Numbered from the stretch's first letter, positions 1 to 8,570 are shown. The stretch: DNA of 64,000 nt from Nitratireductor aquimarinus (GCF_046773475.1 NZ_CP177239.1:868001-932000); one strand, 5' to 3'. The notes: a model not told the origin generated them from the letters alone. Made by a program: numbers and translations.

Positions 1-384
1 AGCGCGCGCCAGATTCGCGTCCTTGATCTTCTTGTTGCCCTGGAAAATGACCTGGTTGACGATCGAATACTCGTCAACGGTCACGATCAGCGCGCCGCCG
101 GACTGGCTGATCGACACGTCGGCAAACAGGCCGGTTGCGAACAGGCGCTTGACGGCCTCGTTCACATCATCGTTCGAGAAAGAGCGCCCCGGACGAATGT
201 CGATATAGTTGCGAATGGTCTCGTCTTCGACGCGGCGGTTTCCACGCACCTCGATACGGCTGACCGTCGCGGCCTCGGCCGCTTCCATGGCGGCGAGCTG
301 GACGGCAACCGTCCCCGTCATCGCCAACCCCGCCGAAAGGGCTACTGCCGAAACGGCGTTCTTAAAGCTAGAAGATGCCTTCAT
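1..384 (-). CDS. bamA: BamA, outer membrane assembly factor (N-terminal part, runs off the window)
   Basis: Reading leftward from an ATG at 384-382 there are 128 uninterrupted codons to the window edge, so the 3' part is missing. The product begins with a signal-peptide-like segment (MKASSSFKNAVSAVALSAG) ending in an Ala-rich cleavage region. It continues with IEVRGNRRVEDETIRNYI, typical of POTRA domain 1, and NQVIFQGNKKIKD, typical of the start of POTRA 2. BamA is the beta-barrel core of the machine that folds outer membrane proteins. It lies downstream of rseP, as usual in alphaproteobacteria. A GAGG stretch about 12 nt upstream is a modest ribosome site. Confidence 0.93.
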   Translation of the reverse strand, partial: MKASSSFKNAVSAVALSAGLAMTGTVAVQLAAMEAAEAATVSRIEVRGNRRVEDETIRNYIDIRPGRSFSNDDVNEAVKRLFATGLFADVSISQSGGALIVTVDEYSIVNQVIFQGNKKIKDANLARA

Positions 385-600
385 TGGGCCTGAAAACCTC
401 TATTCTCTTTGTCCCCGCAGCGAGAAATAGGAACAATCTAAAAAAGCAGCTATCGTAATAGCCAGATTTTCCCTACACGCAAGCCTTCTGGTTAATTTGC
501 GTTTACGAACCACCGCTTAGTGGCATTCGCGTCACGCGAAATTCAAAGCCATGGTAAATATCGTCTCAATTTTTACACATTCCGCCTTCCCGATCCTCCC
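385..600. other. Intergenic region between rseP and bamA
   Basis: 216 bases without a credible gene. They hold the likely bamA leader or promoter (minus strand) and a perfect 15-base palindrome at 526-540 (TTCGCGT-C-ACGCGAA). The palindrome is not followed by a T-run on the minus strand, so it looks more like an operator or a mild stem-loop than an intrinsic terminator. Confidence 0.5.
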
Positions 601-1740
601 TCAGCATCCGAACAGGTCGTTCCAGAAAACGAATCCCATGAATGCGAGAACGGCGAACAAGCCGACGCGGTAAACCGCATCCATGACCCTCTCGGACACA
701 GGACGACGCATTACAGCTTCTATGGCGTAGAACACCAGATGCCCGCCATCAAGGGGGGGAATGGGCAAAAGATTAAGAACACCGATACCGACTGACAATA
801 ATGCAACAAGTTGTACGAGCCATTCGAAGCCGAGCTGGGCCGCCTTGCCGGCCATATCGGCGATCTTCACCGGGCCACCAAGCTGACACCTGTCCTCACG
901 CCCTGCGACAAAGCGTTTTAGAAACTGGCCGGTGCGATAGATCACATAGCCGGTTTCCTTGACCGCCTCGCCCAGCGCATCCAGCGGGCCATACTCAACC
1001 AGTCGCGGCTGGCCCATTTCCTCATCATTGACGACGCCGATGATTCCGATCTTCACCGTGTTGCCGAGCGCATCCTTCTGCTCGACCATTTCGGGCGTCG
1101 CCTTGAGCTCCAGCTCTTCATCACCACGACGCACCACGAAGGAGAGTTCGTCGCCCGACCGCCCGGACACGAGACGCTGCACATCGCCAAAGCTGCGCAC
1201 CTGCGATCCATCGACGGAAACGAAGCGGTCGCCCGGTTCGAAACCGGCAATGGCGGCCGGCGTGTCGGGCCGAACCTCGGCCACCATCGGCTCCATCACA
1301 TAACGCCCGAAACCGGCGAACATCACCGCGAAAACCGCAATGGTGAGAAGGAAGTTGAACAGCGGACCGGCAAAAACCGTGGCCGCGCGCTTCCAGACCG
1401 GCTGGGTATGGAAGGCGACGCGCAGCTCTTCGGGCGACAGGCGCTCCGTCGATTCGGGATCGGGCGTGCTGGTCACAGACATGTCGCCGGTGAACTTCAC
1501 ATAGCCGCCGAGCGGAATGGCCGACAGCTTCCAGCGCGTGCCATGCCTGTCGTTGAAGCCGAAGAGTTCCGGCCCGAAACCGATCGAGAACGCCTTCACG
1601 CCAATGCCGCACCAGCGCCCCACCAGATAGTGCCCCATCTCGTGCACGAACACGACAACGGTCAGGACGAAGAGAAACGGCACGATGGTGCCGATCAGCA
1701 ATCCGTCCGTGCTGAATATGGTGCTGAAAAAATCGGTCAC
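601..1740 (-). CDS. rseP: RseP, site-2 intramembrane zinc metalloprotease
   Basis: 379 residues, the expected size. The metalloprotease motif HEMGH lies at residues 33-37 in the first membrane helix. A PDZ domain covers roughly residues 150-225, and the second zinc-ligand motif NLLPIPPLDGG is at 323-333 in a C-terminal helix. The family cleaves membrane-anchored anti-sigma factors and leftover signal peptides within the membrane. The start is GTG at 1740, where alphaproteobacterial RseP homologues begin. No in-frame ATG fits better. It lies between cdsA and bamA, its normal place. Confidence 0.95.
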   Translation of the reverse strand: MTDFFSTIFSTDGLLIGTIVPFLFVLTVVVFVHEMGHYLVGRWCGIGVKAFSIGFGPELFGFNDRHGTRWKLSAIPLGGYVKFTGDMSVTSTPDPESTERLSPEELRVAFHTQPVWKRAATVFAGPLFNFLLTIAVFAVMFAGFGRYVMEPMVAEVRPDTPAAIAGFEPGDRFVSVDGSQVRSFGDVQRLVSGRSGDELSFVVRRGDEELELKATPEMVEQKDALGNTVKIGIIGVVNDEEMGQPRLVEYGPLDALGEAVKETGYVIYRTGQFLKRFVAGREDRCQLGGPVKIADMAGKAAQLGFEWLVQLVALLSVGIGVLNLLPIPPLDGGHLVFYAIEAVMRRPVSERVMDAVYRVGLFAVLAFMGFVFWNDLFGC

Positions 1741-1935
1741 GGTTGTTCCACTCGATTACGGTTTGCATCAGCGCCTCGATCCGAAATGTCTGCATGACTT
1801 TCAGAACGTCAGCTGCACTGTTCCAATAAGCTGCTGCTTAACAGCCTGCGGGATTCCGTCGACGCTGTACGGCGAATCCCGGAATTCGACACTTCAATGC
1901 CATTCCGGCATTGCGAAGGCAAACGCCCTCAGCCC
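1741..1935. other. Spacer between cdsA and rseP with a small hairpin
   Basis: 195 bases with no credible gene. A hairpin CAATGCC-attcc-GGCATTG lies at 1895-1913, 22 bases past the cdsA stop on the minus strand. No T-run follows, so at most it is a weak terminator or processing site. The remainder would be the rseP leader and possibly its own promoter. Confidence 0.45.
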
Positions 1936-2796
1936 CTAGAACCGGAAAAAGGCGTGAGCCGGCATCTCCGGACTGCCGAGCAGCGCCGCCACGAGATATA
2001 GGGCGAGCGCTGCCGCCATCAGCCCGTCGACACGATCCATGACCCCGCCATGGCCGGGAATGAGATTGCTCGAATCCTTCACGCCGCTGCGGCGCTTCAG
2101 GGCTGATTCGAACAGATCGCCCAGCTGCGAGATGACAGAGAGAACAAGCGCGATGAGCGCCAGCAGAACCACGCCATGGACGGTGCTTTCATGCATGGCA
2201 AAAGCCGCGCCTGCGACAACCGCAAAGGCCGCGCCGCCAATCGCGCCGCTCCACGTCTTGCCGGGAGAAATCGAAGGCGCAAGCTTCGGCCCGCCCAGAC
2301 TGCGGCCGGTAAAATAGGCCATGATGTCCGAGGTCCAGACCACGGCGAACAGAAACAGGATTGCCAGGAAACCGGACTGGTCGTCCGCCCGCAAATGCAC
2401 CAGGGCGATTGCGGGTGCTGCGGCGTAAGCGACGCCGGCCGTGGTTCCGAGCCCCTCGCCCGACGCCCATCCATGAAGCGCAAGCACGACAAGAATACCG
2501 GCCAGCGCCAGAAAAACCGCGCCCGCTGAAAGGCCGAGTATCATCATTGCCATCACCACCGCCAGAAGTGCGATGGCGATGGTCGCGTGAACGCCGGTCT
2601 TCGAGCCGGGTCGCATCGCGAGCCATTCATAAAGGATCGCGCCGGCCATGACCGCCGCCATGAGACGGAACGGCAGGCCACCCAGATAGGTGATCAGAAG
2701 GACGACGCTTCCAAGAACGAGCGCTGAAACGGCCCGCACCTGAAGATTGCTGCGCGGGCGCCGTGTCGGCCCGCCTTCATCGCCGGGCTTGCTCAT
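1936..2796 (-). CDS. cdsA: CdsA, phosphatidate cytidylyltransferase
   Basis: 286 residues, strongly hydrophobic with about eight membrane segments. The C-terminal family signature is intact (SALKRRSGVKDSSN followed by IPGHGGVMDRVDG), carrying the Lys-Asp, His-Gly-Gly and Asp-Arg-x-Asp residues. It converts phosphatidic acid and CTP to CDP-diacylglycerol, the precursor of membrane phospholipids. The reading frame extends further upstream, but the ATG at 2796 forms an ATGA overlap with the uppS stop. It also gives the normal N-terminus MSKPGDEGGPT, a short polar stretch before the first helix. The overlap implies translational coupling to uppS. Confidence 0.95.
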   Translation of the reverse strand: MSKPGDEGGPTRRPRSNLQVRAVSALVLGSVVLLITYLGGLPFRLMAAVMAGAILYEWLAMRPGSKTGVHATIAIALLAVVMAMMILGLSAGAVFLALAGILVVLALHGWASGEGLGTTAGVAYAAAPAIALVHLRADDQSGFLAILFLFAVVWTSDIMAYFTGRSLGGPKLAPSISPGKTWSGAIGGAAFAVVAGAAFAMHESTVHGVVLLALIALVLSVISQLGDLFESALKRRSGVKDSSNLIPGHGGVMDRVDGLMAAALALYLVAALLGSPEMPAHAFFRF

Positions 2797-3509
2797 AGAG
2801 CCGCTTCGCGTGCTCCAACACCGCCGAAGCGGCGCTCGCGCGCGTTGAACGTGGCCAGAGCCGTCTCCAGCTCGCATCGGCCGAAATCCGGCCAGTGGCA
2901 CGGCAGGAAGACGAATTCCGCATAGGCTGCCTGCCACAGAAGGAAATTCGACAGGCGCTGCTCGCCGCTTGTGCGGATAATCAGGTCGGGATCGGGAATA
3001 CCGGCGGTATCGAGACGGTTTCCGAAACCATCGATATCGATGTCGTCGGCGGTGATCTTTCCCGCCTGCACATCGGCGAAGAGCGATTTGGCAGCGCGCA
3101 CGATCTCGTCACGCGCGCCGTAGTTGAAGGCGATCACCAGATTCATGCTGGTGTTTTCCGCCGTCAGATTTTCCGCTTCAAGCAGAAGGGACTTGATGTC
3201 CTTCTCGAGGTTTTCGCGGTCGCCGACAATGCGAACGCGAACCCCGTTCTGGTGCAGTTCCGCCAGATCGCGCCTGATGAACAGGCGCAGGAGGCCCATG
3301 AGGTCATTCACCTCGGAGCGCGGTCTGGACCAGTTTTCGGAGGAGAAGGCGTAAACGGTCAGCCAGTTGATGCCCAGCTCACCGGCAGAGCGCACAGCCT
3401 TGCGCAGCGCCTCCACACCGGCGCGGTGGCCGGCACGGCGTGGCAAGCCGCGCGCTTCCGCCCAGCGACCGTTGCCGTCCATGATGATCGCCACATGCGC
3501 CGGCTTCAC
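2793..3509 (-). CDS. uppS: UppS, undecaprenyl diphosphate synthase (GTG start)
   Basis: 238 residues from a GTG at 3509. The product begins MKPAHVAIIMDGNGRW, where the Asp of MDGNGRW (residue 11) is the catalytic aspartate of cis-prenyltransferases. Further conserved blocks are RRAGHRAGVEALR, YAFSSENWSRP, NYGARDEIVRA and RTSGEQRLSNFLLWQ. It makes the C55 lipid carrier for peptidoglycan and other wall polymers. I chose the GTG over an upstream in-frame ATG (3602) because a near-perfect GGGGAGG ribosome site sits 7 bases before it. The upstream ATG would also place the protein start inside a palindromic repeat. Its stop overlaps the cdsA start. Confidence 0.93.
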   Translation of the reverse strand: MKPAHVAIIMDGNGRWAEARGLPRRAGHRAGVEALRKAVRSAGELGINWLTVYAFSSENWSRPRSEVNDLMGLLRLFIRRDLAELHQNGVRVRIVGDRENLEKDIKSLLLEAENLTAENTSMNLVIAFNYGARDEIVRAAKSLFADVQAGKITADDIDIDGFGNRLDTAGIPDPDLIIRTSGEQRLSNFLLWQAAYAEFVFLPCHWPDFGRCELETALATFNARERRFGGVGAREAAL

Positions 3510-3549
3510 GTATCTGCCTCCCCTCGCGTTCGAGCAGCCCTGGGGCTGG

Positions 3550-3600
3550 TAGAGCATCGGACCGAAACGGGAATCCGGTTTTCGATTGTTCCGATGCTCC
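3550..3600. repeat. Rhizobial-type palindromic repeat between frr and uppS
   Basis: Outer arms GAGCATCGG (3552-3560) and CCGATGCTC (3591-3599) are perfectly complementary. Inner arms CGAAA (3563-3567) and TTTCG (3580-3584) can extend the stem. The inner sequence ACCGAAACGGGAATCCGG resembles the cores of copies near 43110 and 9283. It is a dispersed intergenic element of the RIME/palindromic type known in rhizobia. Here it sits in the 140-base frr-uppS spacer and could terminate or process the operon mRNA. Confidence 0.75.
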
Positions 3601-3649
3601 ATCGATGGTCTGGATCGTCCCCTATGCGTCCGGATGGACGCAGGGCGAC

Positions 3650-4210
3650 CTAGACGTGCATGATCTCGGCTTCTTTCTCGGTCAGGAGCTTGTCCATGAC
3701 GGTGATGGTCTCATCCGTCATCTTCTGCACCTGTTCGGACTGCGTGTGCAGCTCGTCCTGGCTTATGTCGCCATCCTTTTCGGCCTTTTTGAGATGCTCC
3801 ATGCCGTCGCGGCGCACGTGGCGCGCGGCAACCTTGGCGCCCTCGGCGTACTGATGGGCGATCTTCACGAGTTCCTTGCGCCGCTCTTCATTGAGCTCGG
3901 GCAGCGGAATGCGCAGGGTCGAACCGTCCATGATCGGGTTGAACCCGAGATTCGATTCGCGGATCGCGCGGTCCACGGCATTGACCATGCTCTGGTCCCA
4001 CACCGACACGGAGATCATGCGGGGTTCGGGCACGGACACCGTGGCCACCTGGTTGATCGGCATGGGCGTGCCATAAGCCTCCACCTGGATCGGGTCCAGA
4101 AGGTTGGCAGAAGCACGGCCCGTACGAAGTGAAGCAAGATCGTGCTGAAACGCACTGACTGCCCCTTCCATACGTCGCTTCAGATCTTTGAAATCAACGC
4201 CGTCGGCCAT
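3650..4210 (-). CDS. frr: Frr, ribosome recycling factor
   Basis: 186 residues, standard for the family. The N-terminal block FQHDLASLRTGRASANLLDP and the C-terminal coiled region (RKELVKIAHQYAEGAKVAAR) are diagnostic. With EF-G it splits the post-termination ribosome. The start codon is ATG at 4210 with a strong TAAGGAG ribosome site. The TAA of that site is the stop codon of pyrH, so the two genes are tightly packed. A 140-base spacer with a palindromic repeat separates it from uppS. Confidence 0.97.
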   Translation of the reverse strand: MADGVDFKDLKRRMEGAVSAFQHDLASLRTGRASANLLDPIQVEAYGTPMPINQVATVSVPEPRMISVSVWDQSMVNAVDRAIRESNLGFNPIMDGSTLRIPLPELNEERRKELVKIAHQYAEGAKVAARHVRRDGMEHLKKAEKDGDISQDELHTQSEQVQKMTDETITVMDKLLTEKEAEIMHV

Positions 4211-4222
4211 TCTTAAATCTCC

Positions 4223-4969
4223 TTACGCACCGGCACGCTGTTCGGTATCGGCGTCATCGGACACGATGGTGCAATGTCCGCCGCCTTTCAAGATGGCGTT
4301 AAATCCGCCCTCTTCATGAATCGAGAAAACGATTATCGGAATGTGGTTCTCGCGCGCAAGAGCAATCGCAGCGGTATCCATAATCGCCAGCCCGTCACGT
4401 ATAACTTGTGCATGGCTGAGAGTGTCAAAGCGCGTGGCGTCCGGGTCCTTGCGGGGGTCGGCGGAATAGACGCCATCCACCTGCGTGCCCTTGAACAGCG
4501 CGTCTGCGCCGATTTCCGCAGCCCTCAGAGCGGCGGCCGAGTCGGTCGTGAAGAACGGGTTGCCCGTGCCACCGGCGAAGATGACCACCTTGCCTGCGTC
4601 CATGTAACTCATCGCCTGACGCTGGGAGAAGCTTTCGCACAGCTCCGGCATCGCAATGGCCGACATGACCACCGCATCAACGCCCATCTTGACGAGCGAG
4701 GTGCGCAGGGCGAGCGAATTAATGACCGTGGCGAGCATGCCCATATGGTCGCCCGTCACACGGTCGCCGCCCTTCGAGGCAACGGCCACACCGCGGAAGA
4801 TGTTGCCGCCGCCGATGACAACGCCAACCTCGACGCCGATCTTGCGCGCCTCGACGATATCGCGGGCAATCCGGTCGACCACCGAAACATCGATACCGAA
4901 TCCCTGCTCGCCCATCAAAGCTTCGCCGGATGCCTTAAGGACAACGCGCCGGTAGCGTGCTTCGCTCAT
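4223..4969 (-). CDS. pyrH: PyrH, UMP kinase
   Basis: 248 residues from the ATG at 4969. It begins MSEARYRRVVLKASGEALMG, the glycine-rich nucleotide-binding start of bacterial UMP kinases. GGGNIFRG and FAGGTGNPFFTTDSAA are the other hallmark blocks. It makes UDP from UMP and ATP and is normally a GTP- and UTP-regulated hexamer. Another ATG lies two codons upstream (4975), but GGAG is 3 bases from it against 9 bases from 4969, so 4969 fits better. A 13-bp stem-loop in the tsf-pyrH gap may set expression relative to tsf. Confidence 0.96.
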   Translation of the reverse strand: MSEARYRRVVLKASGEALMGEQGFGIDVSVVDRIARDIVEARKIGVEVGVVIGGGNIFRGVAVASKGGDRVTGDHMGMLATVINSLALRTSLVKMGVDAVVMSAIAMPELCESFSQRQAMSYMDAGKVVIFAGGTGNPFFTTDSAAALRAAEIGADALFKGTQVDGVYSADPRKDPDATRFDTLSHAQVIRDGLAIMDTAAIALARENHIPIIVFSIHEEGGFNAILKGGGHCTIVSDDADTEQRAGA

Positions 4970-5004
4970 CTTCATAGTCTCCAAATTTGCCCCTGCGTTA
5001 CACG

Positions 5005-5034
5005 AAGGGCGCCGCGTTGTCACGCGGCGCCCTT
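5005..5034 (-). terminator. Strong stem-loop between tsf and pyrH
   Basis: AAGGGCGCCGCGT (5005-5017) and ACGCGGCGCCCTT (5022-5034) form a perfect 13-bp stem with a four-base loop. It begins 27 bases after the tsf stop. On the minus strand the next bases are CGTGTAACGC, with no T-run. It should act as a partial terminator, pausing or mRNA-stabilising structure rather than a complete intrinsic terminator. Confidence 0.6.
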
Positions 5035-5061
5035 TATCATCAAGCAGTTATACAACCAGTC

Positions 5062-5985
5062 TTAAGACTTGGCGGCTGCCGCAACCTCGGCTGCGAAATC
5101 GCTCTCTTCGCGCTCGATGCCTTCGCCAAGAGCGAAGCGGACGAAGCTGACGATTTTCGCCGGTGCGCCGATTTCCTTCTCGGCTTCGGCAAGCGCCTTC
5201 TCGACCGAGAGATCCGGGTTCATGACGAAAGCCTGCTTCAGGAGGACAACCTCCTCGTAGAACTTGCGCATGCGGCCTTCGACCATCTTCTCGATAATGT
5301 TCTCGGGCTTGCCGGACTGGCGTGCCTGGTCGGAGAAGATGTCCTTCTCGCGCGCTGCGGCAACCGGGTCGACATCGGCCTCGGTCAGAGCCAGCGGGTT
5401 GGTCGCGGCAACATGCATGGCGACCTGACGGCCGAATGCACGGGCAGCTTCCGCATTGCCGGTGGTCTCGATGGCGACCAGAACGCCAAGCTTGCCAAGA
5501 CCGTCGGTCACGGCGTTGTGGATGTAGCTGGCAACCGCACCGTTCTCGACGGAAAGCTTCGCCGAACGACGCAGCGACATGTTCTCGCCGATCGTGCCGA
5601 TCGCGTCCTTGACGGTGTCTTCAACCGACTTGCCGGTTTCCGGGTAGGTCGCAGCAGCAACGGCCTCGATGGAGCCATCGGTGCCCAGAGCAACGGTTGC
5701 GATGTTGCTGACGAGCGACTGGAACGCGTCGTTGCGCGCAACGAAGTCGGTCTCGGAGTTCACTTCGACGACAACGGCGCTGTTTGCGTCGCCTGCAACG
5801 CCGACCAGACCTTCAGCAGCCGTACGGCCGGCCTTCTTGTCAGCCTTGGCGATGCCCTTCTTGCGCAGCCAGTCCATGGCTGCTTCCATGTCACCGTCGT
5901 TTTCCTTCAGGGCCGTCTTGCAGTCCATCATGCCTGCGCCGCTTTTCTCGCGCAGTTCCTTGACCTGTGCAGCTGTAATGCTCAT
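5062..5985 (-). CDS. tsf: Tsf, elongation factor Ts
   Basis: 307 residues. The N-terminal UBA-like domain begins MSITAAQVKELREKSGAGMM, followed by DCKTALKENDGDMEAAMDWL and the core VEVNSETDFVARNDAF, all signature regions. EF-Ts recycles EF-Tu by nucleotide exchange. The ATG at 5985 has a GAGG ribosome site. It lies between rpsB and pyrH as in most bacteria, with stem-loops on both sides that would allow its level to differ from the flanking genes. Confidence 0.97.
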   Translation of the reverse strand: MSITAAQVKELREKSGAGMMDCKTALKENDGDMEAAMDWLRKKGIAKADKKAGRTAAEGLVGVAGDANSAVVVEVNSETDFVARNDAFQSLVSNIATVALGTDGSIEAVAAATYPETGKSVEDTVKDAIGTIGENMSLRRSAKLSVENGAVASYIHNAVTDGLGKLGVLVAIETTGNAEAARAFGRQVAMHVAATNPLALTEADVDPVAAAREKDIFSDQARQSGKPENIIEKMVEGRMRKFYEEVVLLKQAFVMNPDLSVEKALAEAEKEIGAPAKIVSFVRFALGEGIEREESDFAAEVAAAAKS

Positions 5986-6002
5986 CGTCGCCTCTTCATC
6001 AA

Positions 6003-6050
6003 TATTCTAACAAAAACGGCCGCGTAGCTGGTCGTCTGCCGCGCGGCCGT
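6003..6050 (-). terminator. Hairpin with T-run between rpsB and tsf (attenuator-like)
   Basis: ACGGCCGCG (6016-6024) pairs with CGCGGCCGT (6042-6050) across a 17-base loop. On the minus strand the downstream arm runs into TTTTTGTTAG, so this has the form of an intrinsic terminator. It lies 40 bases past the rpsB stop and about 30 bases before the tsf start. A partial terminator in the rpsB-tsf gap is known from E. coli. By analogy this one is likely leaky and tunes S2 against EF-Ts. Confidence 0.6.
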
Positions 6051-6089
6051 CGCGGGGCCATAAGCCCCACATTTTCGGAACGGCGCTTG

Positions 6090-6872
6090 TTAGGCGTCCT
6101 TGTTTTCGCCCTCGGCGGCATCGTTCAATGCAGCTTCTTCCGGCGCATCGACCGCTTCGCCAATGTCGAAGCCGAGTGCACCCTGCTGACGCTCGATGCC
6201 GTCGATTGCGGCCTTCGCGATCAGGTCGCAGTAAAGTGCGAGTGCGCGTGCGGCATCGTCATTGCCCGGGATCGGGTAATCGACAACGTCCGGATCACAG
6301 TTGGAGTCGACGATTGCGACAACCGGAATGCCAAGGCGCTTGGCTTCCTGAACGGCAATCGCTTCCTTGTTGGTGTCGATCACGAACATCAGGTCCGGCG
6401 TGGAGCCCATGTCGCGAATGCCGCCCAGCGCGCGGTCGAGTTTCTCGCGCTCGCGCTCAAGGTTCAGGCGCTCCTTCTTGGTGAAGCCCTGTGCTTCCGA
6501 AGCGAGCAGCTCGTCGAGCTTGCGCAGACGCTGGATGGAATGAGAGATCGTCTTCCAGTTGGTCAGCATGCCGCCGAGCCAGCGTGCGTTCACATAGTAC
6601 TGAGCCGAGCGCTTGGCCGAGTCGGCAACGATCTCGGAAGCCTGGCGCTTGGTGCCGACGAACAGGATGCGGCCGCCCTTGGCCACCGTGTCGGACACGG
6701 CCTTCAGCGCCTGGTGCATCAGCGGCACGGTCTGGCTGAGGTCGATGATGTGAACGTTGTTGCGGGCGCCAAAGATGTAGTTGGACATCTTCGGGTTCCA
6801 GCGGTGGGTCTGGTGACCAAAGTGAACACCAGCTTCGAGAAGCTGGCGCATGCTGATATCGGGCAGTGCCAT
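6090..6872 (-). CDS. rpsB: RpsB, 30S ribosomal protein S2
   Basis: 260 residues from ATG at 6872. It begins MALPDISMRQLLEAGVHFGH, followed by the universally conserved HRWNPKM and a central PDLMFVIDTNKEAIAV block. The frame stays open further upstream, but that part has no S2 similarity and AAAGGA lies just before 6872. The C-terminal tail is acidic (APEEAALNDAAEGENKDA), a common alphaproteobacterial extension. S2 joins the small subunit late and helps dock S1. First gene of the rpsB-tsf-pyrH-frr-uppS-cdsA-rseP-bamA direction. Confidence 0.97.
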   Translation of the reverse strand: MALPDISMRQLLEAGVHFGHQTHRWNPKMSNYIFGARNNVHIIDLSQTVPLMHQALKAVSDTVAKGGRILFVGTKRQASEIVADSAKRSAQYYVNARWLGGMLTNWKTISHSIQRLRKLDELLASEAQGFTKKERLNLEREREKLDRALGGIRDMGSTPDLMFVIDTNKEAIAVQEAKRLGIPVVAIVDSNCDPDVVDYPIPGNDDAARALALYCDLIAKAAIDGIERQQGALGFDIGEAVDAPEEAALNDAAEGENKDA

Positions 6873-7034
6873 TCTTTTTCCTTTCCGGTTGAACCTCCAC
6901 GGACCGTCAGGCGGAAACCGCCACCGGGGGCGCCGACCGGATTTCTCCCGACCGGAACCAAGATCCGTGTGTGGAATGCGCGCGCATATACGAACTAATC
7001 GCGCACAATGCAAGCGTTAGGCCGGCAAAAGCGC
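6873..7034 (-). promoter_or_regulatory. rpsB leader and probable operon promoter region
   Basis: 162 bases separate rpsB from the eipB stop on the same strand. A GGCGG-AAA-CCGCC hairpin (6910-6922) and repeated CCGG-type arms suggest a structured mRNA leader ahead of the ribosome site. rpsB leaders are feedback-regulated in several bacteria. I cannot match this one to a named RNA family, and the promoter itself was not identified. Confidence 0.35.
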
Positions 7035-7868
7035 CTATTCAGCGCAGTCTGCCTCTTCTTCGGCCGTATCGAACAGGGTGAGGTCGACAAGCTGACCGCG
7101 AATCGAAAACTCGCCATAGTTCATGTCGAGGCTGCGCGTGACGCCGCTTTCATGCAGCAGGAAACCGATATCGTAGTCGGGCAGCGTCTCGCCCCGCTCA
7201 TTGCCGGGGTCGAAATAGGCGATGCTCACGGGCCAGTAGGACTGGTTGTCGAGCGGCGCTGCCGCCTGTTTCTCGGCATCGCCCTCCTCCATCGGCTTCG
7301 GCTGGCCGATGGTGACCGACGTCATCATGACCCGGTCGGCATCTTCGGAACTGTCATAGAGTGTCGTCTGATAAAAGCCGCCGCCGGCAGCCGCCTTCTC
7401 CAGCACTTCAATCATATGCTGAACCGGGAACTGCGTCGCCTCGAGCGTTTCGCTGCGCCGCTCGGGCTTTGACAGTTCGACCAGGGTTTCATCGCCTTCC
7501 AGCCGGGCGACGCCCTTCACCTCGCGGTCGAGCATGTTGTCCAGATACATCTTGTTGACGAACTGGAAGACCTCGCCCTTTCCATCCTCATAGGTGGTGG
7601 TCTGCTGATCGGAAAGCCGCGATGCCTCATCCGTCTCAAGCCGCATGACGAAGCGGAACGTCGTCGTGTAGCCTTCGCAGGCCGAGCCGGCGAACTCATA
7701 GACCATACGCCCCGATATGCCGTTGATGCCCGAGCGGTCGCTCGCCTGTTCCAGCGAGAGATCATAGACCGCCCGATGGGGGAGCAGGTTGGGCTCGGCC
7801 GCCGCTGCACTGATCGCGGCGCTCGAAACGGCGGTGAGTGCCAAGGCAAATAAGCGCGATGCGCGCAT
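7035..7868 (-). CDS. eipB: EipB-family cell envelope integrity protein (DUF1849)
   Basis: 277 residues from the ATG at 7868, which has GGGAGG 6 bases upstream. A Sec signal peptide (MRASRLFALALTAVSSAAIS, cleaved after the Ala run) precedes the mature start EPNLLPHRAVYDLSL, the hallmark opening of the DUF1849/EipB family. The mature protein has two cysteines, one in GSACEGY and one in the last four residues (ADCAE). This matches the disulfide pair of Brucella EipB, a periplasmic beta-spiral protein needed for envelope stress resistance. Another in-frame start eight codons upstream lacks a ribosome site. Confidence 0.85.
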   Translation of the reverse strand: MRASRLFALALTAVSSAAISAAAAEPNLLPHRAVYDLSLEQASDRSGINGISGRMVYEFAGSACEGYTTTFRFVMRLETDEASRLSDQQTTTYEDGKGEVFQFVNKMYLDNMLDREVKGVARLEGDETLVELSKPERRSETLEATQFPVQHMIEVLEKAAAGGGFYQTTLYDSSEDADRVMMTSVTIGQPKPMEEGDAEKQAAAPLDNQSYWPVSIAYFDPGNERGETLPDYDIGFLLHESGVTRSLDMNYGEFSIRGQLVDLTLFDTAEEEADCAE

Positions 7869-8102
7869 GTACGACCTCCCGGTATTCGGCATTGTCGCGG
7901 TCGGAGAGTGGATTGACCGCCTGGAGCGTTATCGTTTGGACAAGAGTCGTGGCGGAAGCGAGGCAAATATGCAACCTCTCGCCCTGCGGCGCTTTCCCCA
8001 TCAACGGCGGATTCGATTGCGAAACTGTCACGAGTGACGTTTAGATCTGCCGACAGTGCGGAGCCCGCTCTGTTTGAATTCAAAAAATGCCGGGAGACAA
8101 TC
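7869..8102. promoter_or_regulatory. Divergent intergenic region, eipB / ridA
   Basis: 234 bases between two divergent genes must hold promoters for both, although no clear -35/-10 pair was found. GGAGCGTTATCGTTTGG at 7922-7938 resembles a fragment of rhizobial palindromic repeats, but I could not find a matching second arm. Confidence 0.4.
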
Positions 8103-8570
8103 ATGGCAAGCGAGATCGAGAAAAGACTGTTGGAGCTGGGTGTGGAACTGCCCGAGGCGGCAGCCCCCGTGGCGAACTATGTGCCTTACGTCCAGACCGG
8201 CTCCCTGCTGATGACCTCCGGCCAGCTGCCCGTAAAGGACGGCAAGCTGATGGCGATGGGCCTTCTGGGCCGCGAGCTCGGCGTTGAGGCCGGCAAGCTT
8301 GCCGCCAAATGGTGCACCGTCAACATTCTCGCCCAGGCGCGCGCCGCGCTCGGCGATCTGGAGCGCATCAAGCGCGTTGTGCGCATTTCCGTCTTCGTGG
8401 CTTCCACGCCCGACTTCACCGACCAGCATCTCGTCGCCAATGGCGCATCGGATTTCCTCGTCGCCGCTCTGGGCGACCGTGGCCGTCACGCCCGCGCAGC
8501 CGTCGGCATGGCGTCCCTGCCGATGAATGCGCCCGTCGAGATCGACGCCGTCATCGAGGTCGCTGAATAA
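8103..8570 (+). CDS. RidA-family protein (YjgF/UK114 type)
   Basis: 155 residues from ATG at 8103 (GGGAG ribosome site). It contains VPYVQTGSLLMTSGQLP and the C-terminal NAPVEIDAVIEV block typical of the larger YjgF-like subgroup. RidA proteins hydrolyse reactive enamine/imine intermediates released by PLP enzymes. This longer, NAMLPVxx-less subgroup often lacks the classical arginine, so its activity is uncertain. The stop codon overlaps the next start (TAATG), indicating coupling with the phosphodiesterase gene. Confidence 0.85.
   Translation: MASEIEKRLLELGVELPEAAAPVANYVPYVQTGSLLMTSGQLPVKDGKLMAMGLLGRELGVEAGKLAAKWCTVNILAQARAALGDLERIKRVVRISVFVASTPDFTDQHLVANGASDFLVAALGDRGRHARAAVGMASLPMNAPVEIDAVIEVAE

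Noticed and set aside
1230..1250. GGTTCGAA resembling a tRNA T-loop
   Set aside because: It lies inside the rseP PDZ coding region, with no acceptor stem or anticodon arm around it.
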